Positions 9,304-19,700 of a stretch of 64,000 bases of DNA are shown here, one piece after another. Each line of letters starts with the position of its first letter. The first letter of the stretch is position 1. The DNA is from Orobanche coerulescens (lineage: Eukaryota; Streptophyta; Magnoliopsida; Lamiales; Orobanchaceae). Location of the stretch: NCBI GenBank assembly GCA_033398695.1, contig CM065814.1, positions 79,936,358 to 80,000,357 on the forward strand, read 5' to 3'. Under the pieces are notes generated by a model. That model did no database searches, was not told where the DNA came from, and worked only from the letters and a program-made list of their open reading frames with translations. A program made the position numbers and the translations under genes.

Positions 9304-10730
9304 CTGAACATCAAAACAAATGTCCACCCCCGAAGGGGTTAGCAAAACGATGCTAGAACAAGTATCATATTAAACAAATCGAATATGCATCAACAATACA
9401 TAACAAGATACACCACACGGACTTCCGCTACCGGAATTCGACAATGCGAATCCACACGATTCCATTAACACAGCAAGGGTATTCCAATGATCCAGCACCC
9501 TCAGCATAGATCCCAAGATGATCCCTTCGGACCAACACGAGATGGAAATAACCCGTCCAATGATCCAGCGCCCTCAGCCTAGATCCCAAGATGATCCCGT
9601 TACCAACATGAGGAGGACATCCGATCCAGCGCCCTCAGCATAGATCTTACAACATACACAAACACAACTCATGCATACATATATGCCAAATCGCTATGTC
9701 CATCAACATGAACATATAAACATTAGATAACGAATATCATGACAATTCAATGAAATAAATCCCATGTTCAACAACATGAATAAACCACATGCATGCTCAA
9801 AATACCAATATTAACACATTACGATACTTGCCTCGAAGATGGCAAGAACGAAACACTCCAATGATCTCAGCACACTCGAAGGCCGCCTCCTTCGATCAAC
9901 GTAGCAAGCTCGAACCTTAACAAAAGAAATGATATAGAATTCATCTCAAGTCGTACGAATGCCTATCAATCTGGTCTACGGCCAAAAGCTCTAAATATGT
10001 AATCTGCCTGAACTACTTAGCGTACGCTACGTACTCTACGTAACATGCGCTAAGTCTGCCTGTTAACATACGCAAATGACCAAGTCTAGCATACGCTAGC
10101 CATGTACTGACAGTTCTCTCTGATCAGATGACTGACTCGACTAATAACATAACGTACATTACGTACCAAACGTAGCGTACGTTAACTCATTCCCGATAGC
10201 GCACGTTAATACACATATCTTAGCGTGCGCTAACCGTGCATGGCAGTTTACTACTGGCAGAAAACTTGATCTAATGGTGATGAAACTCATGAAATCTACT
10301 GTGTTAATACATGTCATCTCCGTGCATATCATGCTCATACAGTTTGCGAAAGATCAATATGGATTAAACGATTACGAGATACGAGGATATTTATCATCAT
10401 CACAACACCATAATTCATCTCGATTTTCAAGGAAATATCCTAAGTTCAATCCATTTCATGTCCCAAATCGTATGATTCCATTACGTAAAGACATAAGAAC
10501 TTTGATAATCTCCATATACTGGTCACAAACGGTTTGAAGCTTCAGAATATGCTAGGAGTTCAAGCATTAAAAGGTTCAATGGTTTATACAATGAAGAAGT
10601 CCCGAAACATCGAAAATATCCTTCTAACACATGATGTTCGACTACTTACGAATTTAACTGACTAGACAATCCCAAATAATGATTAAAACATCCTTGAGAA
10701 TACTACTAATATTGGTGAAGAATCACCTAC
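9304..10730 (-). other. Candidate intron inside the Gypsy-B LTR
   Basis: The minus-strand donor is TTTGAG|GTAGGT, about 200 bp after the TATA box. The acceptor is TTTGTTTTGATGTTCAG|GTAGCC ending at 9304. A CCCC-TTCG-GGGG hairpin (UUCG loop in the RNA) sits 22 bases before the acceptor. The sister LTR of Gypsy-C keeps both sites. Confidence 0.5.
9480..9650. repeat. Imperfect tandem repeat in the Gypsy-B LTR
   Basis: Three copies of a GATCCAGCRCCCTCAGC-TAGATC unit occur, two of them followed by CCAAGATGATCCC. The solo LTR at 16067-18434 has two copies of a related unit at about 16566-16710, so the array predates both insertions. It lies inside the candidate intron. Confidence 0.7.
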
Positions 10731-10930
10731 CTCAAAGTAGCGAAGAACACGAAGGAACTTGAAGAAATCCAACACCGAGGGATTGAACACCAATCTCCAA
10801 TGATCTACAATCTTCAAACTCGTGCTAGGATGATGATATGAGAGGTTGAGGATGGAGGAAGTAACTCTCTAAGCTCAAAAATTCGGATTTGGGAAGTGAA
10901 AAGATCTGAATAATGAAAAAGTATGCTGTC

Positions 10931-11257
10931 CTATATATAGGAAATGGTTATTAGCGCGCGCTAGTCCCTATCCATAGCGTGCGCTAACGGCCATACGAAA
11001 CTTACTGATTTCACTGCACTCAGCACTTAGCGTGCGCTATCCTCATATCATTAGCGTGCGCTACCGCGTTGACTTGGCTTTTCCCGAAAGCTGTCCAGGT
11101 TCATCCCGACATGATCCGACCAAAATCCTCAGCCGATCTTACCTACCACCCTGTCTTAATCATGCTGACTACGTATAGCGTGCGCTAAGGTTCATGCACA
11201 GCGTGCGCTACGGATCCAAATTAGCGTACGCTACACTTAGTCGATAGCGTGCGCTAC
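10931..11257 (-). promoter_or_regulatory. Putative Gypsy-B U3 promoter with eight 13-bp palindromic boxes
   Basis: Boxes of the TAGCGTGCGCTA type start at 10951, 10975, 11028, 11052, 11176, 11199, 11222 and 11245. All are close variants of a palindrome (GCGCGC, GCGTGC or GCGTAC core). They lie directly upstream of CTATATATAG at 10931-10940 in minus-strand transcription order. A second group lies downstream at about 10018-10260. Confidence 0.65.
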
Positions 11258-11407
11258 TTGCGCAGAATTACAATTTTAGATCACATTCATGAAATCATGC
11301 GTTCAACAACACCGGATCATGAAATACGGAGAATAATACTCAGATCAAAATGCAACAATTACAATAACATAAGGTTCAAATACATATCAGAAATCTCGGG
11401 TATTACA

Positions 11408-11615
11408 ACCTCCTTATCCAATAAGGAGTGGAACATTTTGCTCTCAAATACACGGACTAGTTTCTATATATATATATATTTATGAGTTAGGAATGCCAGT
11501 AACTACCAGTAAATAAAGAAATATCCATTGCCTTATATTAATGATTTACATAATAACAAGTACAATGCCCCCACTCAACATCCTCTAGGTGGCATTCGAG
11601 GGCATACTCCTAACA
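11408..11615 (-). mobile_element. Antisense fragment of a Copia-X-family LTR
   Basis: The segment is the reverse complement of the first 200 bp of the LTR at 12639: it ends GGGCATACTCCTAACA, the complement of TGTTAGGAGTATGCCC. It contains the same TTACTGGTAG and CACTCCTTATTGGATAAGG phrases. It stops where the Gypsy-B LTR begins. No polypurine tract or primer site follows on the right, so this was the outer edge of a 5' or solo LTR. Confidence 0.85.
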
Positions 11616-12410
11616 CATGGTGCAAACCAATCTATAAAATCGTAGGGGAAATTTGTATACGGGGTAGATACATCATAATCTCAAGGTTATCAAGCTCCAA
11701 AACGGATAAATTGGACGAATGTAATAAAAACCCCAAAGTTCCCAAAAATTAGGGTTCTAAGGATTTTTACCTTGATTTGGAAGATGGAATGGATTATATG
11801 TTGTGAAATCCGTGTTCTCCAATCAAAGATGTTGATATGTGAAGAAGAATCTCCTCCAAACTCCCGGAATTGCCCAAATCCCACTGCTCCCGATCGGAAA
11901 AGTGAGAAGGATGAAAATAATGACGAAATGGAAGTCAATTGTCCAATATATACCTGCCCAGTCTAGAGCACGCTATGCCTTAGTATTAGCGTGCACTAGC
12001 GGGGTCATCAGGTACTCCAGTGGCTTCTACCAGCCTCGTTAGCGTGCGTTAGATAAAACTGTTGCATGCGCTAATCGCCTTCCTTTAGCGTACGCTAGCC
12101 GAAAGCTAGCGTGCGTTACCTGGGATTTGGTGTCCAGAACTTGGAGTCCAGAACCTATCGTCCTCTGCCCTGTTCGATTCTTAGCGTGCGTTGCTGTGAT
12201 AGCTTAGCGTGCGCTACGCAACACTTATAGCGTGCGCTAAACGAAGCCTAGCGTACGCTAGCTGATAGTCCAGTCGGCTTGACAGCCTCACTGTCTCAGC
12301 CGACCCAGGTCGTTAGCATGCACTACGGACATATTAGCGCGCACTACTGACCACGAATAGCATGCGCTAGCTAGCTCCTAGCGTGCACTAACTGCTAGTC
12401 CATATTAGCG
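11616..12410 (-). mobile_element. Old gypsy LTR remnant
   Basis: This has the Gypsy-B/C LTR style but is a separate, decayed copy. It shows a donor-like CAAG|GTAAAA on the minus strand at 11770, a TATA-like AATATATAC at about 11945-11953, and a dense set of TAGCGTGCGCTA-type boxes from about 11985 to 12400 upstream of it. Both ends are cut: by the copia LTR scrap on the left and by Copia-X RNase H on the right. Short open frames here are chance. Confidence 0.7.
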
Positions 12411-12617
12411 GAGGCCAAGGAGCCGAGGTTTCACAACAACACCAAACACATTGAGAGGAAGTATCATCTCGTAAGAGAATTTGTTCGCAAGGGATACATT
12501 GTGCTGCACAGAGTAGACTCGGCCGACAACGTCGCCGATCCACTGACCAAGCCACTTTCTCAGACTAGCTTGGAGCGTCATCTGGAGAACATGGGTATTA
12601 GATACCATCGTGTGTGA
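12411..12617 (+). pseudogene. Copia-X RNase H, 3' end of pol
   Basis: 68 in-frame codons end in TGA at 12615-12617. The copia RNase H C-terminal signature is clear: NTKHIERKYHLVREFV, then DNVADPLTKPL and a final LENMGIRYHRV. The 5' part of pol is missing because the sequence changes abruptly at 12410 into gypsy LTR. The polypurine tract and LTR follow at the normal distance, so this is the true 3' end of an element. Confidence 0.9.
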
Positions 12618-12629
12618 CATTGAGTGCAA

Positions 12630-12638
12630 GTGGGAGAT
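12630..12638 (+). other. Polypurine tract of Copia-X
   Basis: AGTGGGAGAT directly precedes TGTTAGGAGTATG, the LTR start. Position and composition are typical of Ty1/copia elements. It marks the LTR to its right as a 3' LTR of the copy on its left. Confidence 0.75.
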
Positions 12639-14656
12639 TGTTAGGAGTATGCCCTCGAATGCCACTCAGAGGATGTTGAGTGAGGGCAATGTACTTGTTA
12701 TTATGTAAATCATCAATATAAGGTAATGGATGTTTCTTTATTTACTGGTAGTTACTGGCATTCCTAACTCGTAAATATACATGTAGAAACTAGTCCGTGT
12801 ATTTGAGAGCAAAACGTTCCACTCCTTATTGGATAAGGGGGTCGGCACTGAAAGGTTTATAGCTCAAATACTTAATCGTTCGCAATTCGATGAAACTTAA
12901 CTGGGCGTTATGTTTATGTGAAGACTTGTATGACGTGTTCTTTGACAAAGAGAGTGCCTATCGAACACTAATGGTTAGTGGGAGCACACGTTATAGGTAT
13001 GCTAATTAGATTAGTATACTCGAACCGACTCACCCTCGATTCGTCACATGGATTTCACTCCGGGACAGTCAATGATGGAATCGAAAGGTTGTGATAGGTA
13101 TTCGTGAACCTTCGACTTGAGGATTTAGTAGGGATGTGCTGGTGACGTCAAGATTTTCATTAGAGTAGTTCGACCCTATAAACCGGAAGACGGGGGTCAA
13201 CCTCGACGTGCATCTTGATGGACAAGTAGCAGGTCCTACTGAATACCAAGATAGAATTCTTTCTCCCGTTAGTGATCGGATTATATGTCCTATGTGGTTA
13301 CTGGTAGATGAGATCATAAGTTTTTGGCCAAAGTATTGGAGCTAGTTGTATTGGATACACGAGAGCTCGGTGATCTCGATTTGCATTAACGCATGTATAG
13401 CGTCAAGTACAGATGGGGTTTGACTGACCGTGACCCCATAACTTGATCGGGACATTTGAAACAAGGGTTTATACCTTTACTGGTATTCACGACATAATGG
13501 TTCTTGAATGATCCTAATCATTCGTTCTCAGTTGGGGTACAGTGTAGGCCGCCAGGCTGGCTAGGTGGTGCTACTACTCTTTGGTTCCTCCCATTGCTGA
13601 CTGAGACGGACCTATCGAGTCACGCAATAAGATTGACGACGGAATGAATAAAGCTAATTCTCTCATTATGAAAATTAGATATTGGATATGTAATTTTGGA
13701 ACATTGGATGTTTAAATCGATTTATTGGATAAATTGATTTACGGCCTAATGAATTAAATAAATTACTGGGTGATTAATTTAATTCATGTATATAATTATT
13801 TCTTGGAGAAATTAATTATATTATTTTGTATTTGATATGTTTAATTAATTGGATTAATTAATCGATATAAATACATCGATACGGAATCGGAGTTTATCTG
13901 TTTGGACTCTCGGGAGTCCGAAACGAACCGAACTCTTCCTATAATTCATCTTGGCCGCCCCCCCACTTATATATGCATGTGTGTGTATTGACTTGCCCCA
14001 TCATGGTTTTGGAATCTCATGTGTTGAGGGGACAAGCATCACATACATTATATGGTAGGGTATCAATCATGTGAGATGTATTATTTTCATGTGGGTTGAA
14101 TAAGAATATAAATAAGACTTTGATCTCTCATCCTCACTTCACCCTTGGCATCATACGTATCATTGAGTTTGAGAGAGAGAGAGAAAATTGTTTTCTCTTT
14201 AGTCATCTTCTTCTTCAACTTTGTTCTTGTTTTTCTTAGAGAAAAATATCAAGACATAAAGAGAGAGTAAGATTAAAACACTTAGAGTGTAGTAATATTT
14301 ACATATATAGCTTCATCATCTAGCTCTAGCCGTATCCTCGGAGGATAGCAAGGTGTTGTCATTCTGTTCGTTTTTCCGGCGCGTGGCAAGTAGAGACGTG
14401 GTGCTTTCGGCGTTGGATCGTTCAAGAGCTTGGAGCGGATTGGACTCGTAGAGATCAAACTAAAGCTTGGGGAATAGCTCAAGAGAAGGTTACCATTTAA
14501 TCAACGGACTTCGAGGGTTAGTTTCTTACGACTCTTGCTTTTCGTTTATATATTCGTATATACGTAGCTCGATCGATCCTCGTAGGGATTCGGATCCAAT
14601 TAATTTTCGTTTTACCGCTTCTGCTAGGCCTTCGTTTTAGGCACTGAATCCCAACA
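12639..14656 (+). mobile_element. Copia-X LTR (2018 bp), internal sequence on both sides
   Basis: The LTR starts TGTTAGGAGTATGCCC and ends CTGAATCCCAACA. It has a polypurine tract and RNase H on its left and a primer site plus leader on its right. It therefore served as the 3' LTR of one copy and the 5' LTR of the next, the product expected from LTR-LTR recombination. TTATATATG at 13967-13975 is a possible TATA box, and GA-rich tracts follow. The open frames inside it have no recognisable product. Confidence 0.88.
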
Positions 14657-14657
14657 G

Positions 14658-14669
14658 TGGTATCGGAGC
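14658..14669 (+). other. Primer-binding site of Copia-X
   Basis: TGGTATCGGAGC starts two bases after the LTR end. It is an initiator Met-tRNA type site, the same as in SIRE-A and Gypsy-B/C. Confidence 0.9.
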
Positions 14670-16066
14670 GTAGGTATTGTGATCGTATATACGATATTGG
14701 CATTTGGAATGTTCGATTAGATGGTGAATGATTTGGAATCATTTTAGTCATAATCGTGGTATATGTTTTTCGTTCGTAATAATTGTATTTTTCGTAAGTT
14801 TATGTCTAAATATAAATCTTAAATTTCTTGGAAATATGATTTATATTGAAGATATGAAAGTCTAAAAATATAGATATTGGATATCCGGTCGAAAATATAG
14901 CTCCGAATCGTCGTCGGACGATTTTTCGGACAAAGGGCAGGAAGCTGCCAGGGTGATGACTCGGCCGTGTCTGGTGACACGGGCCGTGTCAGCGATCCCA
15001 GAGGCTGCCGAGCGGACCCGACCGTGTCGGGAGACACGGGCCGTGCCTGGCCGCGGTACCGGCGTGACTCGGCCATGCAGCTTTGTCTGTAGGAAAAACT
15101 GCCGAGGGTGACTCGGCCAGGCAGCCCATTTTCGCCCCGGCTCGATTTTTCCGTGTATTCTTAAAAATTAATCTCCCGCATATTAAATTGGATTTAATAT
15201 GATTAAAATGATTTATGGTATTTCATTTGATAAGGGAATTTTGATTAATTGGAATATTTATGCTCGACCGAATTATTTTGAACGTTATCATATTACCGAT
15301 TGTGTGAATCGATTTGATCGGTTCGTATTGTTGATTGGATCAATGTATCTCTACGCTTTCCATTTATTTAGTATTTATTAGATGAATGCTTTTGAATGGG
15401 GATGTGGTTCGTGGACTTAGTTTTTGAATCATTCGTTTTATTCGATTGGGTTGTAAAGGCCGTTTTGAGCCTATTTATTTTACTAGAAAAATTTGTATCT
15501 AGGATGCAGTTTTCAATGTAAAATTTATATGTAATGACGAAGACCGGAGGAAGATCCATTTCGAGAAGACGAGGATTCAAGATGAAGACTTGTAATTAGA
15601 TTACGGAGTTTTTTGTTTTCTAGGAACGGTCCATGAACCACATGTTGGTAGCAACTAGGTTGTGAATGGTTGTTTCATGTTGTATGAATGCCACAAACGT
15701 GCTTAAATGATTAATGTGCAAAGTGTAACGTTAATCGCGGTGATTCTCCCACAACAAATAATTAAGTTTATAAGGTTTCAAGGTTTTCCTTTCCTCCATC
15801 GAGTTTTCGGGAAATTGTAATCCAAACCGGATGTGCTATGCTTCCGAGTTATCGGGGTAGTCGTTCGGGGAGGATGGATAAATTACCGGGAGCGCATTGG
15901 ATGCCTTCGGTTGGAGCAAATTTTAACCCTAGAAACCTGATAGGTTGGCAGATAAGATTTAATTGTGAAACTGATTTGCGTCGATGGTATAAACTTAACT
16001 TGTTCACGAACCATAGAAACCGTATAGGTTGAGGGGAGTGAACAAGGGGAAAAAGAAGTTCGAACC
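14670..16066 (+). mobile_element. Copia-X 5' leader, first part, with two GC-rich hairpins
   Basis: This long non-coding leader is AT-rich apart from a GC-rich block at 14940-15130. The block contains two similar stem-loops: CGGCCGTGTC-TGGT-GACACGGGCCG (14962-14986) and a second with GTGTC-GGGA-GACAC at its core (about 15019-15043). TGACTCGGCC recurs at about 14957, 15065 and 15110. Candidate roles are packaging or dimerisation; neither is shown. The leader is interrupted at 16066 by a solo LTR and resumes at 18435. Confidence 0.65.
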
Positions 16067-18434
16067 TGTAACACCCCCGATATATTTAGGAATATTACAG
16101 CGCCGTAAATCCTTTACATAAGAATTTACAAGGCTGAATAAAGGAAATGACAATAACAGATACCAATTTATGAAATTGCTGAAATAAAATTCAACCGACT
16201 GGTTCAAAACCGAGATTACAAATATCCAATGAATAGTTATTATTACATCACTAAAATTCAAACATTATAAACTGACGAAGTACTTGAGTACTTTATTGAA
16301 ATAACCAACAAACAACAGACAGTAAACCCGGCCGGAACATCACTCTGCACCCTTGTCGTGATGCATCTCCAGTGGTTGTTTCCCCGCTCTCCTGGATCCT
16401 GAACATACACAAATGTTCACCCCCGTAGGGGTTAGCACAATGATGCTAGTATAAGTACAATAATCATACAACAGTGATATAATCAACAATTATATCTTAA
16501 CAAGTTTCTCCAATGAGAAATATCCACAACACAAATCATATCATAACAGTTTCAACATACTAATGGTATTCCAACGATCTAGCGCACACAGCTATAGATT
16601 CCCATAATGATCCCATCGGACCAACACATGGTGGAACTACCTGTCCGACGATCCACCGCACACAGCTATAGATTCCCATGATGATTCCCGTCGGATCAAC
16701 TCATGGTGGACATATAATCACAACATATTTACACGATACAATCACATCATAATTGTCATAATATAAACAATTCTAATTAGAGTACTTGCCTCGGTTCGTT
16801 GACAAGAATAAACTTCCACGAATATCAAAATACTCGAAGGTCGTCCCCTTCGATCAATCACGTGCTAAGCTCGAACCTTAACAAAAGAAATAGCATAGAA
16901 TTCATTTCATGTCGAATGAACGTCTAACAATTCAACAATTACGGTAGAAAGTCCTTAATATGTAATCTGTCTGGATAGCTTAACGCACGCTACGAATCCT
17001 ATGTAGCGTACGTTAATGCTACTCGTTAGCGCACGCAGTACACACAGCCTAGCGTACGCTAACCAGGCGTGGTCAGTGCCTCATTGATCAGCCGACTGCC
17101 TCAGCTGATGACTTAACGCACGCTAAGTCCCAATCGTGGCGTACGCTAAACGTACTCGATAGCGCACGTTAATTCTCGTACCTTAGCGCACGCTAAGAGT
17201 GCATGGCAATTCACTGGAGGGCAGCAAATTATACAAATGGTGATGAAGTAAGCGAATCCCTCAGTAATTAATGTTTGTTATCCAGCTTCATGTTATGATC
17301 ATAACCTTTATGAATGATCTCATGGATACTAACAACTTCGAGGTGCAAGTATACGTATAATCATCATAACACCATAATTCATCTTGATTACAATTCTCAT
17401 GCGAAGTTGGTGATCTCCGGTTGATGTATTAGATTCTACTATCATTATACATATTCAAACTTCATCAGGAGGTGAACTAACAATTCCAACTTATACAAAA
17501 GAATATTCCCTAAGACGATTCTTCCCTTAAGTCCTTATAACCGAAAATAATACCACCTCCAATTTATGATCATTAAGGTAACATAAATCATACGGATAAT
17601 AAACTTCAGAATGTTCTCTTATCACTTGGAGTACTAGGATTCCAACTACGAGGTTCCAACGATAATATCATAAGCATAGACATTCCAATCTTAAAACATG
17701 ATGTTTGTTGAATAATTCACTAATGAAATTTAATATCACGTTAGCATGATCATCTAATCCTTTGGAATCCAAATCTAAGGCTGGTGATAGGTTGAACATA
17801 CCTTAATATGCCGAAATCACTGAACCACAAGGTAGAATCCGACTCCGGTTGGTTATGTGCCACTCCAAGGTGTTACTTCTCTTCAATGATCACTCACAAG
17901 TGATAACCAATATTCAAGGATCACTAAGATGTGTTCTAAGTGTGTTAGAGGGATGATTAAAGCTCTCTGGACTCTCAAGAAAGAAGAATGGACGAAGGAA
18001 ATGTAAGCCAAAACGGGTGGTTGTCTCATTTATAATATTCTGCACTTTAGTTAATTAGCGCACGCTACTAAGCATTCCTTAGCGCGTGCTAATAAGAGTT
18101 GACTCCAAAACTGTCCAGGTTCGACCGCGGGAATCTTACCCGGACCCATGTCCCGGCTGGCGCATGTGCTAGCCACCTACCTCAATAATTCAGTGTCTAG
18201 CGCACGCAACTCCTACATACGTAGCGTGCGCTAGTAATAGCCGATAGCGCGCATTAAGCTACATTCTTAGCGTGCACTATCACGAGTTTGCATGAGAAAA
18301 TTTGCATGTTGTTATACTTAAGTATAAGGATGCCAATGCAAGAAATATCATACTCCAATAATCAAAACCACAAATCCGAATAATACAGGGTTCGAATACA
18401 GGTAAAATACACAGTAATAAATCCGGATATTACA
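16067..18434 (-). mobile_element. Solo gypsy LTR (2368 bp)
   Basis: It starts TGTAACACCCCCGATAT and ends TCCGGATATTACA, with no primer site or polypurine tract on either side. The flanks are GAACC (16062-16066) and GAATC (18435-18439), a 4-of-5 TSD match. Internal order matches the Gypsy-B/C LTRs: palindrome boxes (18055-18290), TATA-like TTTATAATAT (18029-18038), AAG|GTATGT donor (17801), a second palindrome group (16980-17205), a CCCC-TACG-GGGG hairpin (16420-16431) and acceptor (16399). It was inserted in the Copia-X leader and later lost its internal region by LTR recombination. Confidence 0.88.
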
Positions 18435-18713
18435 GAATCATCCATTATATGGGTTGGTGTTGGACACCACTTTATGAAAATTAATAGACTATAAACTTTT
18501 TCGGTTGCCCTCTATTAAGATTTATAAAGAACTCGATCACCACTATGAAGTAGAGCGACGATACTTCCGTATTTCACATGGGAGTGTGTTATTCCGATAA
18601 AAATAGTGGGCGCTGGGTAACAAGAATAGAAAATACCTTAATTCTATACTCAGAACATAATTGAATGAGTCACTAATTAATCTATCCTACTTAATGCAGA
18701 CTCAAATCTCAAT
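18435..18713 (+). mobile_element. Copia-X 5' leader, second part
   Basis: Non-coding sequence continues the leader after the solo LTR and leads to the gag ATG at 18714. I see no further motif. Confidence 0.6.
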
Positions 18714-19600
18714 ATGACAATGAATCCACTCGCAATTCTACTCGAAAAGAACACCCTGATTGGACCTAACTTTGTGGACTGGATCCGCAATCTGATGATA
18801 GTCCTCAATATAGAGCCACTGGGATACGTCTTGGAGATGGACATTCCGGCGCCTCCGGTGCGGACCAGAGCCAATCAGGAAGAGATCGAAAACCACGAAA
18901 AGTGGGTTAAGGATGACGTAAAATTCTGTGCATACATGATGGCTTCTATGTCTAATGAGCTTCAGAGAGCTCATGAGAAAATGACTTTATGGTGAGCACA
19001 GCAGATTCTATATCACTTAACCGAACTTTATGGTGAGCACAGCAGAACTGCTAGATATGAGATATCCAAGCAACTGTTCTATATCACTTAACCGAACTTT
19101 ATGGTGAGCACAGCAGAACTGCTAGATATGAGATATCCAAGCAACTGTTTGGTGCAAGGATGAAGGAAGGTGAGAAAATTGGGGAACATGTCCTCAAAAT
19201 GATATCCATGATCGAGAGATTAGAGGCTCTTGATTTTAAAATGGATACTTCTCTCCAAACCGACCTTATCCTACAGTCTCTCCCTGATTCCTTCTCACAG
19301 TTTGTTATGAACCTCAACTGCAATGAGATTGCATGTAATTTAGCTGGGCTAATGAACAAACTTGTGACCGCTCAGTCTCAGATGAAGACTCCGCGAATGA
19401 AGGAGTCTGCCCTTGTGATCTCTTCTGGACTTCGGAAGTCTAAGAATAAGAAGAAAAAGACCAAGAAGCAGACTGGACCACAAGCTAAGGACCTTAAGGG
19501 AAAGGGCAATGCCCCAATGGTTCCAAAGAACAAGAAGAAGAAGGATGCTTGTCTCAAGTGCGGTGGTGGGCCTTTGGGCTAGAGGCATCCGATTCTTCAT
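18714..19600 (+). pseudogene. Copia-X gag, broken by a tandem duplication
   Basis: The frame opens with ATG (MTMNPLAILLEKN...) and shows the N-terminal copia gag pattern LIGPNFVDWIRNL, then LGYVLEMDIP and a helical HEKM region. It stops near 18995 where a 71-bp unit is duplicated. Gag resumes at 19160 in another frame (GEKIGEHVLKMI ... LPDSFSQFVMNL) and runs through a very basic Lys-rich stretch. The zinc knuckle is damaged: CLKCGGGPLG followed by a stop, instead of CxxCxxxxHxxxxC. It would encode the particle protein if intact. Confidence 0.88.
19006..19147 (+). repeat. 71-bp tandem duplication within Copia-X gag
   Basis: Two consecutive identical 71-bp units (19006-19076 and 19077-19147) begin TTCTATATCACTTAACC. 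A partial unit (ACTTTATGGTGAGCACAGCAGA) lies just upstream at about 18983. Because 71 is not a multiple of three, the duplication shifts the frame. Confidence 0.93.
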
Positions 19601-19660
19601 GGCACTTCAGGTACAGAACTTTTAGTTTTGGAAACAATTTGTTCTGCTACTGTATTTTCT

Positions 19661-19700
19661 ACTTCCTGGATACTGGATTCTGGTGCTAGTTCTCACATTC
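19661..19700 (+). pseudogene. Copia-X protease stub
   Basis: [11 protein letters not shown] is the active-site segment of a copia aspartic protease (DSG at 19676-19684). It ends about 20 bases later, where Gypsy-C RNase H begins on the other strand. The join shares a short ATTC/CTAGCC overlap with the expected gypsy sequence. Confidence 0.85.

Larger units (their letters stand above)
4231..11407 (-). mobile_element. Gypsy-B: truncated Ty3/gypsy (Del/Tekay-like) element
   Basis: Read on the minus strand the order is 5' LTR (9005-11407), primer site, gag, protease, RT, RNase H, integrase, then an abrupt end at 4231 where the Gypsy-A LTR begins. The missing 3' end and 3' LTR should lie left of Gypsy-A, outside the window. 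The domain order and the integrase C-terminus ([14 protein letters not shown]) are typical of plant chromoviruses. At least two frameshifts and several stops make it defective. Gypsy-C is a close sister copy. Confidence 0.9.
9005..11407 (-). mobile_element. 5' LTR of Gypsy-B (2403 bp)
   Basis: The boundaries are TGTAACACCCCG at the low end, next to the primer site, and CTCGGGTATTACA at the high end. In transcription order it holds a palindrome array, a TATA box (10931-10940), a donor-like site (10730), a second palindrome group (10018-10260), short tandem repeats (9480-9650), a CCCC-TTCG-GGGG hairpin (9327-9338) and an acceptor-like site (9304). The flank on the right (ACCTC) is the antisense copia LTR into which it was probably inserted. 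Confidence 0.9.

Noticed and set aside
9480..9650. Spaced repeats resembling a CRISPR array
   Set aside because: Units are imperfect and directly adjacent, with related not unique intervals, inside a eukaryotic LTR.
13861..13990. Host promoter and gene start in the AT-rich part of the Copia-X LTR
   Set aside because: The signals lie within a defined LTR and no coding sequence follows.
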